From Fluviicoccus sp. (GTDB lineage Bacteria; Pseudomonadota; Gammaproteobacteria; Pseudomonadales; Moraxellaceae), in NCBI RefSeq assembly GCF_030646115.1, contig NZ_JAUSMX010000005.1, positions 153,829-217,828 on the forward strand: a stretch of 64,000 nucleotides of DNA, in the 5' to 3' direction. The position numbers were made by a program, and so were the translations under genes. The notes under the pieces are model-generated. The model was not told the origin of the DNA, did not search any database, and saw only the letters and a list, made by a program, of their open reading frames with translations. Positions 19,723 through 29,720 of this stretch are shown here, piece after piece; the first letter of the stretch is position 1; each line of letters opens with the position of its first letter.

Positions 19723-20393
19723 CCACTGACACCTTGCCGGACATCCCCCAGTCCCGCCTCCGCCGCTGGCGGACCCGCCCCGGTTACCACGGCCTGCTGC
19801 TGGGCGTGGTCTGCGCCGTCGTCACCGTATCAATGCTGAGCGGCGACCTCCGGACCCGCCATGCTATCGGACAACGGCAAATGGAGGACCGGCTGGCCAA
19901 TCTGGAGCAGGTGATGCCCGCTCGTCTCTACGACAACAATCCGCTGCGCGATGCCGTGGAAATTACTGACAGCGTCCTGGACAGTAAACCGGTCACGGTC
20001 TATCCCGCGCGGAAACAGGGCAAGCTGGCTGCGGTCGCTTTTCAGGTCAGGACCGCAGGTTACGGCGGCGACATCACGCTGATGATCGGCCTGGACGCCG
20101 ACGGTACGGTGCTGGGCGTGCGCGTGCTCTCGCACAAGGAAACCCCCGGCCTGGCCGACAGGATCGACATCGGCAAGAGCGACTGGATCACCGTCTTCAA
20201 CGGCATGTCCCTGGCGCTGACACCGCTGGGGGAACTGGCCGTGAAGAAGGATGGCGGCAGAATTGACCAGTTCTCCGGCGCCACCATCACCCCGCGCGCG
20301 GTTGTGAAGGGGGTTCGCGCCGGTCTCGATTTCTACGCTCGGCATGCGGGGGAGCTGGCCGCCCCGACGGCAGTCTCCGGGAGGTCATCATGA
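19719..20393 (+). CDS. rnfG: Rnf complex flavoprotein subunit RnfG
   Basis: A 224-residue protein with one N-terminal membrane helix (about 28-47) and a periplasmic FMN-binding domain. Covalent FMN would attach to the last threonine of SGAT in [17 protein letters not shown] near residue 190. [12 protein letters not shown] is a further family signature. The ATG at 19719 overlaps the rnfD stop; a longer open frame upstream is an rnfD shadow. It overlaps the next gene by 4 bp. Confidence 0.93.
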   Translation: MTTDTLPDIPQSRLRRWRTRPGYHGLLLGVVCAVVTVSMLSGDLRTRHAIGQRQMEDRLANLEQVMPARLYDNNPLRDAVEITDSVLDSKPVTVYPARKQGKLAAVAFQVRTAGYGGDITLMIGLDADGTVLGVRVLSHKETPGLADRIDIGKSDWITVFNGMSLALTPLGELAVKKDGGRIDQFSGATITPRAVVKGVRAGLDFYARHAGELAAPTAVSGRSS

Positions 20394-21136
20394 GTCATAT
20401 CGGTTGTCAGGGCTGCGGTTCCGCCTCCGCTCCGGAAACACCGGGCGGCGGTTACCGGCAGAATCTCACCACGGGTTTGTGGAACAACAATGTCGCGCTG
20501 GTGCAGATGCTGGGCCTGTGCCCGACCATGGCCGTGACCGGCACCGCCACCAACGGACTGGGAATGGGCGTGGCAACGATGGCGGTAATGATGCTGTCCA
20601 ACCTGCTGATCTCGTTGTTGCGGAACGTGATTTCGCCGGAAGTCCGCAACCCGGTGATGATCGCCATCATTGCCGGGATGGTCACGGTCGTGGACATGGC
20701 GATGAACGCCTGGATGCACGAACTGTACAAGGTGCTGGGCCTGTTCATTGCGCTGATCGTCACCAACTGCGCGGTGCTGGGCCGCACTGAAGCCTTCGCC
20801 CTGCGCAATGGCCCGGTCGCGTCTGTGCTGGATGGGTTGGGCATGGGGCTGGGTTTTACCTGGGCGCTGACACTGCTGGGCGGTGTGCGTGAAGTGCTGG
20901 GCAGCGGCACCCTGTTTGCCGGGGCATCCACCCTGCTCGGTCCGCACTTCCATTGGCTGGAAATGACCGTCATGCCTGCTGATAAGGGCATTTTGCTGGC
21001 GATCCTGCCGCCGGGCGGATTCATGGTGCTGGGGATCATGCTGGCTGGCAAACGGCGGGTGGACCAGCGTCTGAAAGACCGTCGCACTGCAGCCCTACGC
21101 GCCGAAGCCGCGCTGCCGGTGCAGATACAGTTGTAG
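20390..21136 (+). CDS. rnfE: Rnf complex membrane subunit RnfE
   Basis: A 248-residue, six-span membrane protein pairing with RnfA. Cysteines in [11 protein letters not shown] and TNCAVLGR are the expected ligands of the shared intramembrane [2Fe-2S] centre. The first 30 residues before the family start carry a CQGCG motif (Cys6 and Cys9) that is not part of the core fold. The C-terminus is a basic helix with many Arg. The gene overlaps rnfG by 4 bp and precedes rnfH. Confidence 0.93.
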   Translation: MSHIGCQGCGSASAPETPGGGYRQNLTTGLWNNNVALVQMLGLCPTMAVTGTATNGLGMGVATMAVMMLSNLLISLLRNVISPEVRNPVMIAIIAGMVTVVDMAMNAWMHELYKVLGLFIALIVTNCAVLGRTEAFALRNGPVASVLDGLGMGLGFTWALTLLGGVREVLGSGTLFAGASTLLGPHFHWLEMTVMPADKGILLAILPPGGFMVLGIMLAGKRRVDQRLKDRRTAALRAEAALPVQIQL

Positions 21137-21147
21137 GAGGAAGCGCC

Positions 21148-21408
21148 ATGAAAATCGGAGTGGTGTATGCCGGTCCGCAGCCGGTGGCCCTGCAGTGCAG
21201 GCTGGACGACGGCGCGACGGTGCGTCAGGCCATCGACGCTTCCGGCATCCTCAAGCGTTGTCCGGACATCGACCTGGCGCGGCAAAAAGTCGGGGTGTTC
21301 GGCAAGTTCGTCAAGCTGGATGCCGCGCTGCGTGAAGGCGACCGCGTGGAAATCTACCGCAAGATCACCCGCGTGCTGGATGAAGAGGACGATGATGATG
21401 ATGACTGA
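21148..21408 (+). CDS. rnfH: RnfH family ubiquitin-like protein
   Basis: An 86-residue beta-grasp protein (start [24 protein letters not shown] near residue 70) followed by a run of Asp at the C-terminus. In Azotobacter RnfH is part of the nif-linked Rnf1 operon and is needed for normal Fe-S cluster delivery to nitrogenase. The ATG has GGAGGAAG 7 bp upstream; 11 bp after rnfE. Confidence 0.9.
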   Translation: MKIGVVYAGPQPVALQCRLDDGATVRQAIDASGILKRCPDIDLARQKVGVFGKFVKLDAALREGDRVEIYRKITRVLDEEDDDDDD

Positions 21409-21450
21409 TCCCCGTCACTGGTACGCCCCCCTTTTCCGAGGAGAACAGCC

Positions 21451-22209
21451 ATGAATGCTCCCGTCGCGGCCGCCAGCGGCCTGAACCGTGAAACCGCCCT
21501 GCGCATCGCCCTGGCCGCGCGCGCCATGCCGGGCGTCAGTGTCGGCCAACTGCTGGAGGTGCTGAACACCCGCATCGCCGGCGGACTGGATGCCGACAGT
21601 CTGAAGACCGTCACCGTCACCGACATCAAGGCCGGGCTGGCCGGGGTGGAAAACGAGGAAGACGGCATGGACCCCGGCATTGCCCTGGCGGACATGAAAT
21701 CCTGTGTGCGCATTCTGTGGGGCGAGGATGACACCGACGCCCTGCCACCGCTGCAAGCGCCCTTTGAAGACCGCAGCGGCGTGCTGCGGGTGGCGGTCGC
21801 CTCGAATAACCACGAGTTGCTGGACGGCCACTTCGGCTCCTGCCTGCGCTTCTTGGTCTATGAAATGAGCCGCACTGAACTGCGGCTGGTGGATATCCGC
21901 TCGACGGTGGACGCCGATCTCGCCGAGGACCGCAACGCCTACCGGGCCGAACTGATCGGCGACTGCCAGGTGCTGTTCGTGCAGTCCATTGGCGGACCGG
22001 CGGCGGCCAAGGTCGTGCGCGCGGGCCTGTATCCGCTAAAGATGAAGGACACCTCCCCGGCGCGGGAAGCGCTGGAACGCCTGCAGGAAGTGATGGTGAG
22101 TTCACCGCCGCCATGGATGGCGAAACTGCTGGGCGTCAACGCCGAACAACGCGCGCGCTTCGACCGGGATGAGGCATGGGTCCCGTCCGACGTCGCCATG
22201 ACCGACTAA
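21451..22209 (+). CDS. nafY: NafY-like FeMo-cofactor carrier / apodinitrogenase-binding protein
   Basis: A 252-residue two-domain protein. The N-terminal helical domain (about 10-95, RETALRIALAARAMPGVSVGQLL) binds apo-dinitrogenase; the C-terminal NifX-type domain (about 110-230) binds FeMo-co, with DGHFGSCLRFLVY supplying the candidate cofactor His and QSIGGPAAAKVVRAG typical of the family. The rnfH-nafY order is the same as in Azotobacter vinelandii. It keeps cofactor-deficient dinitrogenase competent until FeMo-co arrives. A second, shorter relative (NifY) lies after nifT. Confidence 0.9.
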   Translation: MNAPVAAASGLNRETALRIALAARAMPGVSVGQLLEVLNTRIAGGLDADSLKTVTVTDIKAGLAGVENEEDGMDPGIALADMKSCVRILWGEDDTDALPPLQAPFEDRSGVLRVAVASNNHELLDGHFGSCLRFLVYEMSRTELRLVDIRSTVDADLAEDRNAYRAELIGDCQVLFVQSIGGPAAAKVVRAGLYPLKMKDTSPAREALERLQEVMVSSPPPWMAKLLGVNAEQRARFDRDEAWVPSDVAMTD

Positions 22210-22230
22210 ACCACTGAAAGGGGCATTGCC

Positions 22231-22794
22231 ATGTTACTGGACCGCTACGAATCCGATCTGCTGTTTTTCAACGTCAATTTCAAGGAATCGGCCGCCACGT
22301 CCGGTCGCGCCGCCTATCGCGGCGAACTGGTGCTGAAGGAAGGCGAAATTGCTGACGCGCAGGGCCGTCGCAGGCCGCCGGAAGAGTTACTGAAGGAAGC
22401 GGTGCTGCTGGCCGAAGGTGACAAACTGCTGTTCATGGCGGGGTTGCTGGATGAGTTGCAGTTCTTCCCGTCGTTGCTGGATAAATTCGGCCCGGATTTG
22501 CTGCCGGAAAGCGTGCTGTTCTTTTTCACCGTCAATATCGACAAGCCGTTCATCGCCGACGCCAATGGAACGAAGGTAGTCTTTGCCCCGCTGGTGCAAG
22601 GCCTGGTGTGGAATGAACTGCTGGATCTGGTGGCGCTGGAGAAAGGCGACTTCAAGGGGCTGGGTGCGGCGGACAAGGTGATCCGGCTGTATGACGCCTT
22701 CCGCGACAACACCTTCAGGTATCCGGCGGGCACGGTCGAGGAAGCGCTGAAGACCACCACCGCCACCAAGAGGGAAACCCACGGGGCGATCTGA
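22231..22794 (+). CDS. conserved-looking unknown protein at the end of the rnf-nafY operon
   Basis: A 187-residue soluble protein beginning MLLDRYESDLLFFNVNFKES. I do not recognise a family. It alternates hydrophobic and charged segments, with an unusual Phe/Leu-rich middle (LLPESVLFFFTVNIDKPF near residue 92) but no clear membrane span, no Cys at all, and a basic C-terminus. It lies 21 bp after nafY with a GAAAGG site, uses the same codons as its neighbours, and ends before a strong terminator, so it is very probably a real nif-regulon gene. A role with nitrogenase assembly or Rnf is inference from position only. Confidence 0.75.
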   Translation: MLLDRYESDLLFFNVNFKESAATSGRAAYRGELVLKEGEIADAQGRRRPPEELLKEAVLLAEGDKLLFMAGLLDELQFFPSLLDKFGPDLLPESVLFFFTVNIDKPFIADANGTKVVFAPLVQGLVWNELLDLVALEKGDFKGLGAADKVIRLYDAFRDNTFRYPAGTVEEALKTTTATKRETHGAI

Positions 22795-22802
22795 GTCCCG
22801 GA

Positions 22803-22837
22803 TTTCCGGCGCGGCTTGCCGCGCCGGAAATGTTTTT
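22803..22837 (+). terminator. terminator of the rnf-nafY operon
   Basis: A perfect 13-bp stem (TTTCCGGCGCGGC with its complement) closes on TT and is followed by TGTTTTT. It lies between two convergent genes and touches the SIR2-like gene's stop, so it may work in both directions. Confidence 0.9.
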
Positions 22838-23712
22838 CAACCCATCAATCGCTGCCAGTCCGCATCCACCCAACTGAGACGCTGCCGCGCGCAAAACTGC
22901 TGTTCCTTCGCCGTCGCCCCTTCAATCAGCGCCCAACCCGCCTCCGCCGCTGCAGCGCCATAGATCAGGTCGCTGACCAGCATGCGTTCGGTGTCGCGGG
23001 TGAAATTCATGCCCAGCATCACATAGCGTTTGTCCAGCCGCAGCCGTTTCACCGCCTCAGGAATGGCGAAGCCGCCCATCAGCTCGGTGAAGTAATCGAC
23101 AAAATCCGCGTCGGACGCCACATAGGTCGGTTTGGGCCAGGGGCTGCCCAGCGGCTTGAACAGGATCGGCAGCGAGGTGTCCAGTTGCTCCTGGCTGATG
23201 ACCCGATAGCGGTTGCCTTCCCACTGGTACAGGTGGAAACGATAGTGCGTTCCGCCCAGCCGTGCGGTGCCGACAATCAAGGTATAGGGCCGGTCGGCAT
23301 AGAGCGTTTGCAACTGGGTGTCGCGGTTGCAGTCAATGATGTACGGCAGCCGTTGAGCGGCCAACCAGTGATGCAGCGGCGACTGCGTCCAGGTGCGCTC
23401 GGCATAGATTCTGGTCAGGAAGCGTTCAATGTAGTTGCGGCCTTTCTTGTTCTCGACATGCATGGCGGCGCGGGAGAACTCGAACATCAGCTTGGGCGAC
23501 ATCGGCTGGCCGCCGGTCATGGACAGGATCAGGCTGTTGCTGTCGGCGGGGATCGGCGACTGATCCTTGCTGTCGACCACGCCGGTCAAGGCACCCGGGC
23601 CCAGACAAGGTACCACGGAGCCATCACTGAGGCCTTCCAGAATGTCGGCCAGGGCGTTCGGGCACAGGGGGGAATGATGACGGTGAACAGATTCGGCGGC
23701 AGTCAGGCTCAT
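22837..23712 (-). CDS. SIR2-like domain protein divergent from nifH
   Basis: A 291-residue SIR2_2-type Rossmann protein. A glycine loop, VVPCLGPGAL, is at residues 33-42; a central IIDCNRDTQL (Asn129) resembles the SIR2 T-N-x-D element; LGMNFTRDTER (233-243) matches the C-terminal LGYSLxD motif. The His expected in the LHG motif appears replaced: the sequence there is KPLGS (186-190). It may bind NAD without strong hydrolase activity. It has its own sigma-54 promoter and faces nifH across shared NifA sites, so it should be expressed with nitrogenase. Start ATG 23712 chosen by the domain start; upstream frame is non-coding. The function in nitrogen fixation is unknown to me. Confidence 0.78.
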   Translation of the reverse strand: MSLTAAESVHRHHSPLCPNALADILEGLSDGSVVPCLGPGALTGVVDSKDQSPIPADSNSLILSMTGGQPMSPKLMFEFSRAAMHVENKKGRNYIERFLTRIYAERTWTQSPLHHWLAAQRLPYIIDCNRDTQLQTLYADRPYTLIVGTARLGGTHYRFHLYQWEGNRYRVISQEQLDTSLPILFKPLGSPWPKPTYVASDADFVDYFTELMGGFAIPEAVKRLRLDKRYVMLGMNFTRDTERMLVSDLIYGAAAAEAGWALIEGATAKEQQFCARQRLSWVDADWQRLMG

Positions 23713-23749
23713 GGCGGGTTTCCAGAAAGGGAACGGGTATGGGTGCTTC

Positions 23750-23765
23750 AGCAATTTGCAGGCCA
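23750..23765 (-). promoter_or_regulatory. sigma-54 promoter of the SIR2-like gene
   Basis: The minus strand reads TGGCCTGCAAATTGCT: GG-N10-GC with perfect TGGC and TTGC cores. Predicted start near 23738 gives a 26-base leader. The nearest NifA site is about 95 bp upstream. Confidence 0.68.
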
Positions 23766-23859
23766 GTAGGCGCAGGGTTTTAAGCGATTGATCTGGAATG
23801 GGATTTGATGGGTGTGTGATTGTCGGTTGGGAGACGGTTCCGGATGGCGGGAGACAATT

Positions 23860-23951
23860 TGTCGGCTTTGTCACAGGGGGCGGATCAACACCAATGCCAT
23901 TTCGGAATAGAAGTCCCCTCTCCCCTTTGTCCCTTTGTCGCCAACCCCACA
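23860..23951. promoter_or_regulatory. NifA sites shared by nifH and the SIR2-like gene
   Basis: Exact TGT-N10-ACA sequences lie at 23860-23875 and 23936-23951. Near-misses ending ACG occur at 23821-23836 and about 23969. The exact sites are about 100-195 bp from the nifH -24 element and 95-190 bp from that of the SIR2-like gene. The 461-bp intergenic region contains no other gene. Confidence 0.78.
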
Positions 23952-24051
23952 CGACAAGCCGCCGGCTTTGTTGGGTATCCCACGATGAAAAAACCATCAC
24001 GCTGCATAAATAACCATTTAAAAACAATAGTATGAATGCATGCCAACCTGC

Positions 24052-24067
24052 TGGCACAAAGCCTGCA
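24052..24067 (+). promoter_or_regulatory. sigma-54 promoter of nifHDKTY
   Basis: TGGCACAAAGCCTGCA has a perfect TGGCAC -24 box and GG-N10-GC spacing; the -12 box is CTGCA. Transcription should start near 24078, leaving about 96 bases before nifH. Confidence 0.85.
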
Positions 24068-24152
24068 ACCTTCAGGATGCACCGGCAGAATTGCAACCGC
24101 AGTCCCGGTTCACAGGCATCGCCCGCAACGCTGATCGCGGTGCGGAATGTAA

Positions 24153-25061
<909 letters not shown>

Positions 25062-25083
25062 GCTGTGTCTGTGGCAAATCCGG

Positions 25084-25105
25084 GACAGGGCAGATGGGCC
25101 CTGTC
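25084..25105 (+). promoter_or_regulatory. hairpin in the nifH-nifD intergenic mRNA
   Basis: GACAGGGC and GCCCTGTC form a perfect 8-bp stem with a six-base loop, 22 bp after the nifH stop and without a T-run. In other diazotrophs hairpins here raise nifH mRNA stability relative to nifDK; that role is inferred. Confidence 0.55.
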
Positions 25106-25167
25106 AGCCGCGGGCGGCGCAACTCCCCCGCAGGCTGTTGCCCGACCTTCATGAAAGGAGACAGACC

Positions 25168-26667
25168 ATGACTGGCAATTCGCACGACAAGCTGTCCCGG
25201 GACGAGGTGGAAGCCCTCATCCAGGAAGTGCTTGAAGTTTATCCGGAAAAGGCGCGTAAAGACCGCGCCAAGCACCTGGCCCCCAACGATCCGTCGCTGG
25301 AACAGTCCAAGAAGTGCATCACCTCGAACAAGAAATCGGCCCCCGGCCTGATGACCATCCGCGGCTGCGCCTACGCCGGTTCGCGGGGCGTGGTCTGGGG
25401 TCCGGTCAAGGACATGATCCACATCTCGCACGGTCCGGTGGGCTGCGGCCAGTACTCGCGCGCCGGCCGTCGCAACTACTACATCGGCACCACCGGCGTG
25501 AACGCCTTCGTCACCATGAACTTTACCTCGGATTTCCAGGAGAAGGACATTGTCTTCGGCGGCGACAAGAAACTGTCGAAGCTGATCGACGAAATCGAAA
25601 CCCTGTTCCCGCTGAACAAGGGCATCACCATCCAGTCCGAATGCCCCATCGGCCTGATCGGTGACGACATTGAAGCCGTGGCGAAGAAGAAAGGCGCGGA
25701 AATCAGCAAGACCGTGGTGCCGGTGCGTTGCGAAGGCTTTCGCGGTGTGTCGCAATCACTGGGTCACCACATCGCCAATGACGCCGTGCGCGACTGGGTG
25801 CTGGGCGCGCGCGATGACGACACTTCCTTCCCGGTCACGCCCTATGACGTCGCCATCATCGGTGACTACAACATCGGCGGCGACGCCTGGTCCAGCCGCA
25901 TCCTGCTGGAGGAAATGGGCCTGCGCGTGATTGCCCAGTGGTCCGGCGACGGTACGCTGTCGGAAATGGAACTGACGCCGAAGGTGAAGCTGAACCTGGT
26001 GCACTGTTACCGCTCGATGAATTACATCTCACGGCACATGGAAGAAAAGTACGGCATTCCCTGGATGGAATACAACTTCTTCGGCCCCACCAAGACCATC
26101 GAATCGCTGCGCGAAATCGCCAAGTTCTTTGACGAAAGCATCCAGCAGAAATGCGAGGAAGTGATCGCCAAGTACAAGCCGGAATGGGACGCCGTGGTCG
26201 CCAAGTACCGCCCGCGCCTGGAAGGCAAGCGTGTGATGCTCTATGTCGGCGGCCTGCGTCCGCGTCATGTGATCGGTGCCTATGAAGACCTGGGCATGGA
26301 AGTGGTCGGCACCGGCTACGAGTTTGGCCACAACGACGACTACGACCGGACATTGAAAGAAATGGGCGACGCCACCCTGCTTTACGATGACGTCACCGGC
26401 TACGAGTTCGAAGAGTTCGTGAAGCGGGTGAAACCCGACCTGATCGGCTCCGGCATCAAGGAAAAGTACATCTTCCAGAAGATGGGCGTGCCCTTCCGCC
26501 AGATGCACTCCTGGGATTATTCCGGCCCGTACCACGGCTTTGACGGCTTCGCCATCTTTGCCCGTGACATGGACATGACGCTGAACAATCCCTGCTGGAA
26601 GCGACTGAAGGCCCCCTGGCAGAAGAAGGAAGAGGCTGCGGTCGAGAAGATCGCCGTCAACGCCTGA
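25168..26667 (+). CDS. nifD: nitrogenase MoFe protein alpha chain NifD
   Basis: A 499-residue subunit of dinitrogenase that holds FeMo-co and half the P-cluster. P-cluster Cys are in [23 protein letters not shown] and [11 protein letters not shown]; the FeMo-co Cys is in [10 protein letters not shown] and the His in [14 protein letters not shown]. The ATG at 25168 follows AAAGGAG; upstream codons in this frame belong to the nifH tail shadow. It is a canonical Mo-type alpha chain without insertions. Confidence 0.99.
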   Translation: MTGNSHDKLSRDEVEALIQEVLEVYPEKARKDRAKHLAPNDPSLEQSKKCITSNKKSAPGLMTIRGCAYAGSRGVVWGPVKDMIHISHGPVGCGQYSRAGRRNYYIGTTGVNAFVTMNFTSDFQEKDIVFGGDKKLSKLIDEIETLFPLNKGITIQSECPIGLIGDDIEAVAKKKGAEISKTVVPVRCEGFRGVSQSLGHHIANDAVRDWVLGARDDDTSFPVTPYDVAIIGDYNIGGDAWSSRILLEEMGLRVIAQWSGDGTLSEMELTPKVKLNLVHCYRSMNYISRHMEEKYGIPWMEYNFFGPTKTIESLREIAKFFDESIQQKCEEVIAKYKPEWDAVVAKYRPRLEGKRVMLYVGGLRPRHVIGAYEDLGMEVVGTGYEFGHNDDYDRTLKEMGDATLLYDDVTGYEFEEFVKRVKPDLIGSGIKEKYIFQKMGVPFRQMHSWDYSGPYHGFDGFAIFARDMDMTLNNPCWKRLKAPWQKKEEAAVEKIAVNA

Positions 26668-26796
26668 TCTGTCAGCGGACCCGTTCACCGTGACACCCTG
26701 CCGGCCGCCGGACGCCCTCCCCCCGGGCGGACGCCCCGCGCGCCGGTATCCCTGCATTCGCCGTCCACAGATGAGTGGCGCGAGAGGAGAAAAGCC

Positions 26797-28368
26797 ATGA
26801 GCCAGCAAGTCGACAACATCAAGCCCAGCTATCCGCTGTTCCGCGACCAGGAATACAAGGACATGCTGGCGCGCAAGCGTGATGATTTTGAAGAGAAGCA
26901 CAGCCAGGAGAAGATTGACGAAGCCTTCCTCTGGAGCACCACCAAGGAATACCAGGAGCTGAATTTCCAGCGCGAAGCCCTGACCATCAACCCGGCCAAG
27001 GCCTGCCAGCCGCTGGGCGCAGTGCTGTGCTCGCTGGGATTTGAAAAGACCATGCCCTACGTGCACGGTTCCCAGGGTTGCGTCGCCTACTTCCGCACCT
27101 ACTTCAACCGTCATTTCAAGGAGCCGATTGCCTGCGTCTCCGACTCGATGACGGAAGACGCCGCCGTGTTCGGCGGACAGCAGAACATGAAGGACGGCCT
27201 GCAGAACTGCCAGGCCGTCTACAAGCCCGAGATGATCGCCGTTTCCACCACCTGCATGGCGGAAGTGATCGGCGACGACCTCAACGCCTTCATCAACAAC
27301 ACCAAGAAGGACGGCCTGCTGCCGCAGGAGTTCCCGGTTCCCTTCGCCCACACCCCCAGCTTTGTCGGCAGCCACGTCACCGGCTGGGACAACATGTTTG
27401 AAGGCATTGCCCGTTACTTCACGCTGAACTACATGGCCGACAAGGTGCCGGGCAGCAACAGCAAGATCAACATCGTGCCGGGTTTTGAAACCTATCTGGG
27501 CAACTACCGCGTCATCAAGCGCATGCTGAAGGAAATGGACGTGGGCTACACCCTGCTCTCTGATCCGGAAGAAGTGCTGGACACCCCCGCCGACGGCGAG
27601 TTCCGCATGTACTCCGGCGGCACCACACTGGATGAAGTGCGCGACGCACCCAATGCCTTCAGCACCATCCTGCTGCAACCCTGGCAGCTGGAAAAGTCAA
27701 AGAAGTACATCGAAAACACTTGGAAGCATGAGGTGCCGAAACTGAGCATCCCCATGGGCCTGGACTGGACCGACGAGTTCCTGATGAAAGTCAGCGAAAT
27801 CACCGGTCAGGAAATCCCGGCCAGCCTGGCCAAGGAACGCGGCCGCCTGGTGGACATGATGACCGACTCGCACACCTGGCTGCACGGCAAGCGCTTTGCA
27901 CTGTGGGGCGACCCCGACTTCGTGCTGGGCATGGTCAAGTTCCTGCTGGAACTGGGCGCGGAGCCGGTGCACATCCTGAGCCATAACGGCAACAAGCGCT
28001 GGAAGAAAGCCGTGGACACGCTGCTGGAATCCTCGCCCTATGGCAAGAACAGCACCGTCTACATCGGCAAGGACCTGTGGCACATGCGGTCGCTGGTCTT
28101 CACCGACAAGCCGGACTTCATGATCGGCAACAGCTACGGCAAGTTCATCCAGCGCGACACGCTGCACAAGGGCAAGGAGTTCGAGGTGCCGCTGATCCGT
28201 CTCGGCTTCCCGATCTTTGACCGCCACCACCTGCACCGCCAGACGACCATGGGTTACGAAGGCGCGATGCAGATCCTGACCACGCTGGTCAACGCCGTGC
28301 TGGAACGTCTGGATGAAGAGACACGCGGCATGCAGACCACCGACTACAACTACGACCTGATCCGCTAA
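26797..28368 (+). CDS. nifK: nitrogenase MoFe protein beta chain NifK
   Basis: A 523-residue subunit forming an alpha2beta2 tetramer with NifD and sharing the P-cluster. P-cluster Cys are in PAKACQPLGAVLC, HGSQGCVAYFRTYF and VSTTCMAEVIGDD. The ATG has a GAGAGGAG site. The 129 bp after nifD are very GC-rich and hold only a short GCCC/GGGC hairpin. Length and motifs are normal for the long (group I) NifK. Confidence 0.99.
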   Translation: MSQQVDNIKPSYPLFRDQEYKDMLARKRDDFEEKHSQEKIDEAFLWSTTKEYQELNFQREALTINPAKACQPLGAVLCSLGFEKTMPYVHGSQGCVAYFRTYFNRHFKEPIACVSDSMTEDAAVFGGQQNMKDGLQNCQAVYKPEMIAVSTTCMAEVIGDDLNAFINNTKKDGLLPQEFPVPFAHTPSFVGSHVTGWDNMFEGIARYFTLNYMADKVPGSNSKINIVPGFETYLGNYRVIKRMLKEMDVGYTLLSDPEEVLDTPADGEFRMYSGGTTLDEVRDAPNAFSTILLQPWQLEKSKKYIENTWKHEVPKLSIPMGLDWTDEFLMKVSEITGQEIPASLAKERGRLVDMMTDSHTWLHGKRFALWGDPDFVLGMVKFLLELGAEPVHILSHNGNKRWKKAVDTLLESSPYGKNSTVYIGKDLWHMRSLVFTDKPDFMIGNSYGKFIQRDTLHKGKEFEVPLIRLGFPIFDRHHLHRQTTMGYEGAMQILTTLVNAVLERLDEETRGMQTTDYNYDLIR

Positions 28369-28444
28369 GGCGGTCGCTCGCAGTCCTTCACGGAGGCGGA
28401 CTTCGGTCTGCCTCCGTCCGGTCGCTTATTCGGGAGGGCTTTCC

Positions 28445-28669
28445 ATGCCCAGCGTCATGATCCGCCGCAATCCGCAAGGTCAGCTGACCTTTTACATCGC
28501 CAAGAAAGACCTGGAAGACAACATCATCTCCATTGAGCACGACCGCCCGGACTGCTGGGGCGGCGAGTTCAAGCTGGGCGACGGTTCCAGCTACTACATC
28601 ACCCCGCTGTCCGCTCCCCCCAAATTGCCCATCACCCTGCGCGCCAAACGCAGCGGCGATGACGACTGA
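28445..28669 (+). CDS. nifT: NifT/FixU family protein
   Basis: A 74-residue protein beginning MPSVMIRRN with the conserved FYIAKKDLED and WGGEF(K)LG stretches. It is found after nifK in most diazotrophs; its role is unknown and it is usually dispensable. GGGAGGGC precedes the ATG by about 7 bp. Confidence 0.93.
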   Translation: MPSVMIRRNPQGQLTFYIAKKDLEDNIISIEHDRPDCWGGEFKLGDGSSYYITPLSAPPKLPITLRAKRSGDDD

Positions 28670-28689
28670 CCCGGCCGGGACCCGCCGTC

Positions 28690-29397
28690 ATGGCTCCCCT
28701 GTCCGCCGCCATCGCCCTGCGCATCGCCCTGGCGGCGCGTGCGCTGGACGGCGTTGAACCGGCGCAACTGCTGCAGGCGCTGATCCGCTGCGCGGGTGAG
28801 CCCCTCACCGCCGACCGGCTGGGCAAACTGCGCGGCAACCGCCTGCGCCAGTGCCTGGAAAGCCTTCCGGAACCGCCTGCCGCCTTACCCACGGATGCCG
28901 CCTGGCAGCGCGCCGTGGCGCTGCTGAAAGGCCGAGGCGTGCCCGCGCCGCCGCAACCGGTGGTGGTGCCCTACCGCGACGGCGATATGCCGGACTCGGT
29001 GCGCATTGCCTGCACCTCGGACAGCGGCGAACAGATCAACGCCGGTTTCAACAGTTGCACCCGGCTGCTGATCTATCAGGTGTCGCCGCAGGAAATCCGG
29101 CTGATTGACCTGCGCAATGCCGAGTTCAGCGGCAGCCGCGAGGAACGCCTGCAACAGCGCGCCGATTGCCTGCACGACTGCCAGTTGCTGTACACGCTGT
29201 CCATCGGCGGCCCCGCTGCCGCTAAGGTGGTGCGCGCCGGGGCACACCTGATCAAGCTGGAGCGCCCCACCCCGGCCCGCGCCGTGGCGGGCGAACTGCA
29301 ACGGGTGCTGGCTACCGCCGCGCCGCCCTGGCTGGCCAAGGCCATGGGCGCGGAACCGCCGCAACGTCAACGCTTCTCACCGGAGAACCGCTCATGA
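28690..29397 (+). CDS. nifY: NifY, dinitrogenase-binding cofactor accessory protein
   Basis: A 235-residue protein of the NifX/NafY family. The N-terminal helical part (ALRIALAARALDGVEPAQLLQAL) matches that of NafY, and the C-terminal domain has INAGFNSCTRLLIY and LSIGGPAAAKVVRAG. The position of the cofactor-binding His of NafY (DGHFGSC) is occupied by Asn/Ala (NAGFNSC), so cofactor binding may differ. It binds apo-NifDK and is released on FeMo-co insertion. It overlaps the next gene by 4 bp. Confidence 0.9.
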   Translation: MAPLSAAIALRIALAARALDGVEPAQLLQALIRCAGEPLTADRLGKLRGNRLRQCLESLPEPPAALPTDAAWQRAVALLKGRGVPAPPQPVVVPYRDGDMPDSVRIACTSDSGEQINAGFNSCTRLLIYQVSPQEIRLIDLRNAEFSGSREERLQQRADCLHDCQLLYTLSIGGPAAAKVVRAGAHLIKLERPTPARAVAGELQRVLATAAPPWLAKAMGAEPPQRQRFSPENRS

Positions 29398-29678
29398 ACC
29401 CTGCACAACCGTTGTCGGAAAGCTGCCTGCCCGCCGTGCTGCAGCTGGTGGCCACCCATGGCTTGGGCGACACCCTGCTGAGCACCCTGCGCCAAACCTG
29501 GCCCGGCGTGCATTTCACCGGCTGCATGGACGACGACATTCCGGTAAACGCCAAGCCGGTGGCGGGCGGTGACGGCTTCAACATCTATCTGGTCAATTCC
29601 AGCAATCATTGCTCGGTGCTCACCAACGACTTCGACGTCGCCTCCGGGATGGTGATTGCCGAAGTGCTGCCGGACTGA
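29394..29678 (+). CDS. small nif-associated protein (DUF6129-like)
   Basis: A 94-residue acidic protein beginning MNPAQPLSESCLPAVLQLV, with two cysteines around FTGCMDDD and NHCSVL. A gene of this size lies between nifY and lrv in Azotobacter-type nif clusters; I associate it with DUF6129 but cannot verify that. The ATGA overlap with nifY shows it is part of the operon. Function unknown. Confidence 0.78.
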   Translation: MNPAQPLSESCLPAVLQLVATHGLGDTLLSTLRQTWPGVHFTGCMDDDIPVNAKPVAGGDGFNIYLVNSSNHCSVLTNDFDVASGMVIAEVLPD

Positions 29679-29720
29679 ACACGCCGCCGGGCGTGAGACT
29701 TCGCTGTGGGGGAATGAGGC

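Noticed and set aside
23713..24096. N-terminal extension of the SIR2-like gene
   Set aside because: It would run through the sigma-54 promoter and both NifA sites; the encoded residues look non-coding.
26029..27678. Minus-strand frame of 549 codons across nifD and nifK
   Set aside because: Runs antisense through two certain genes and has no domain-like sequence.
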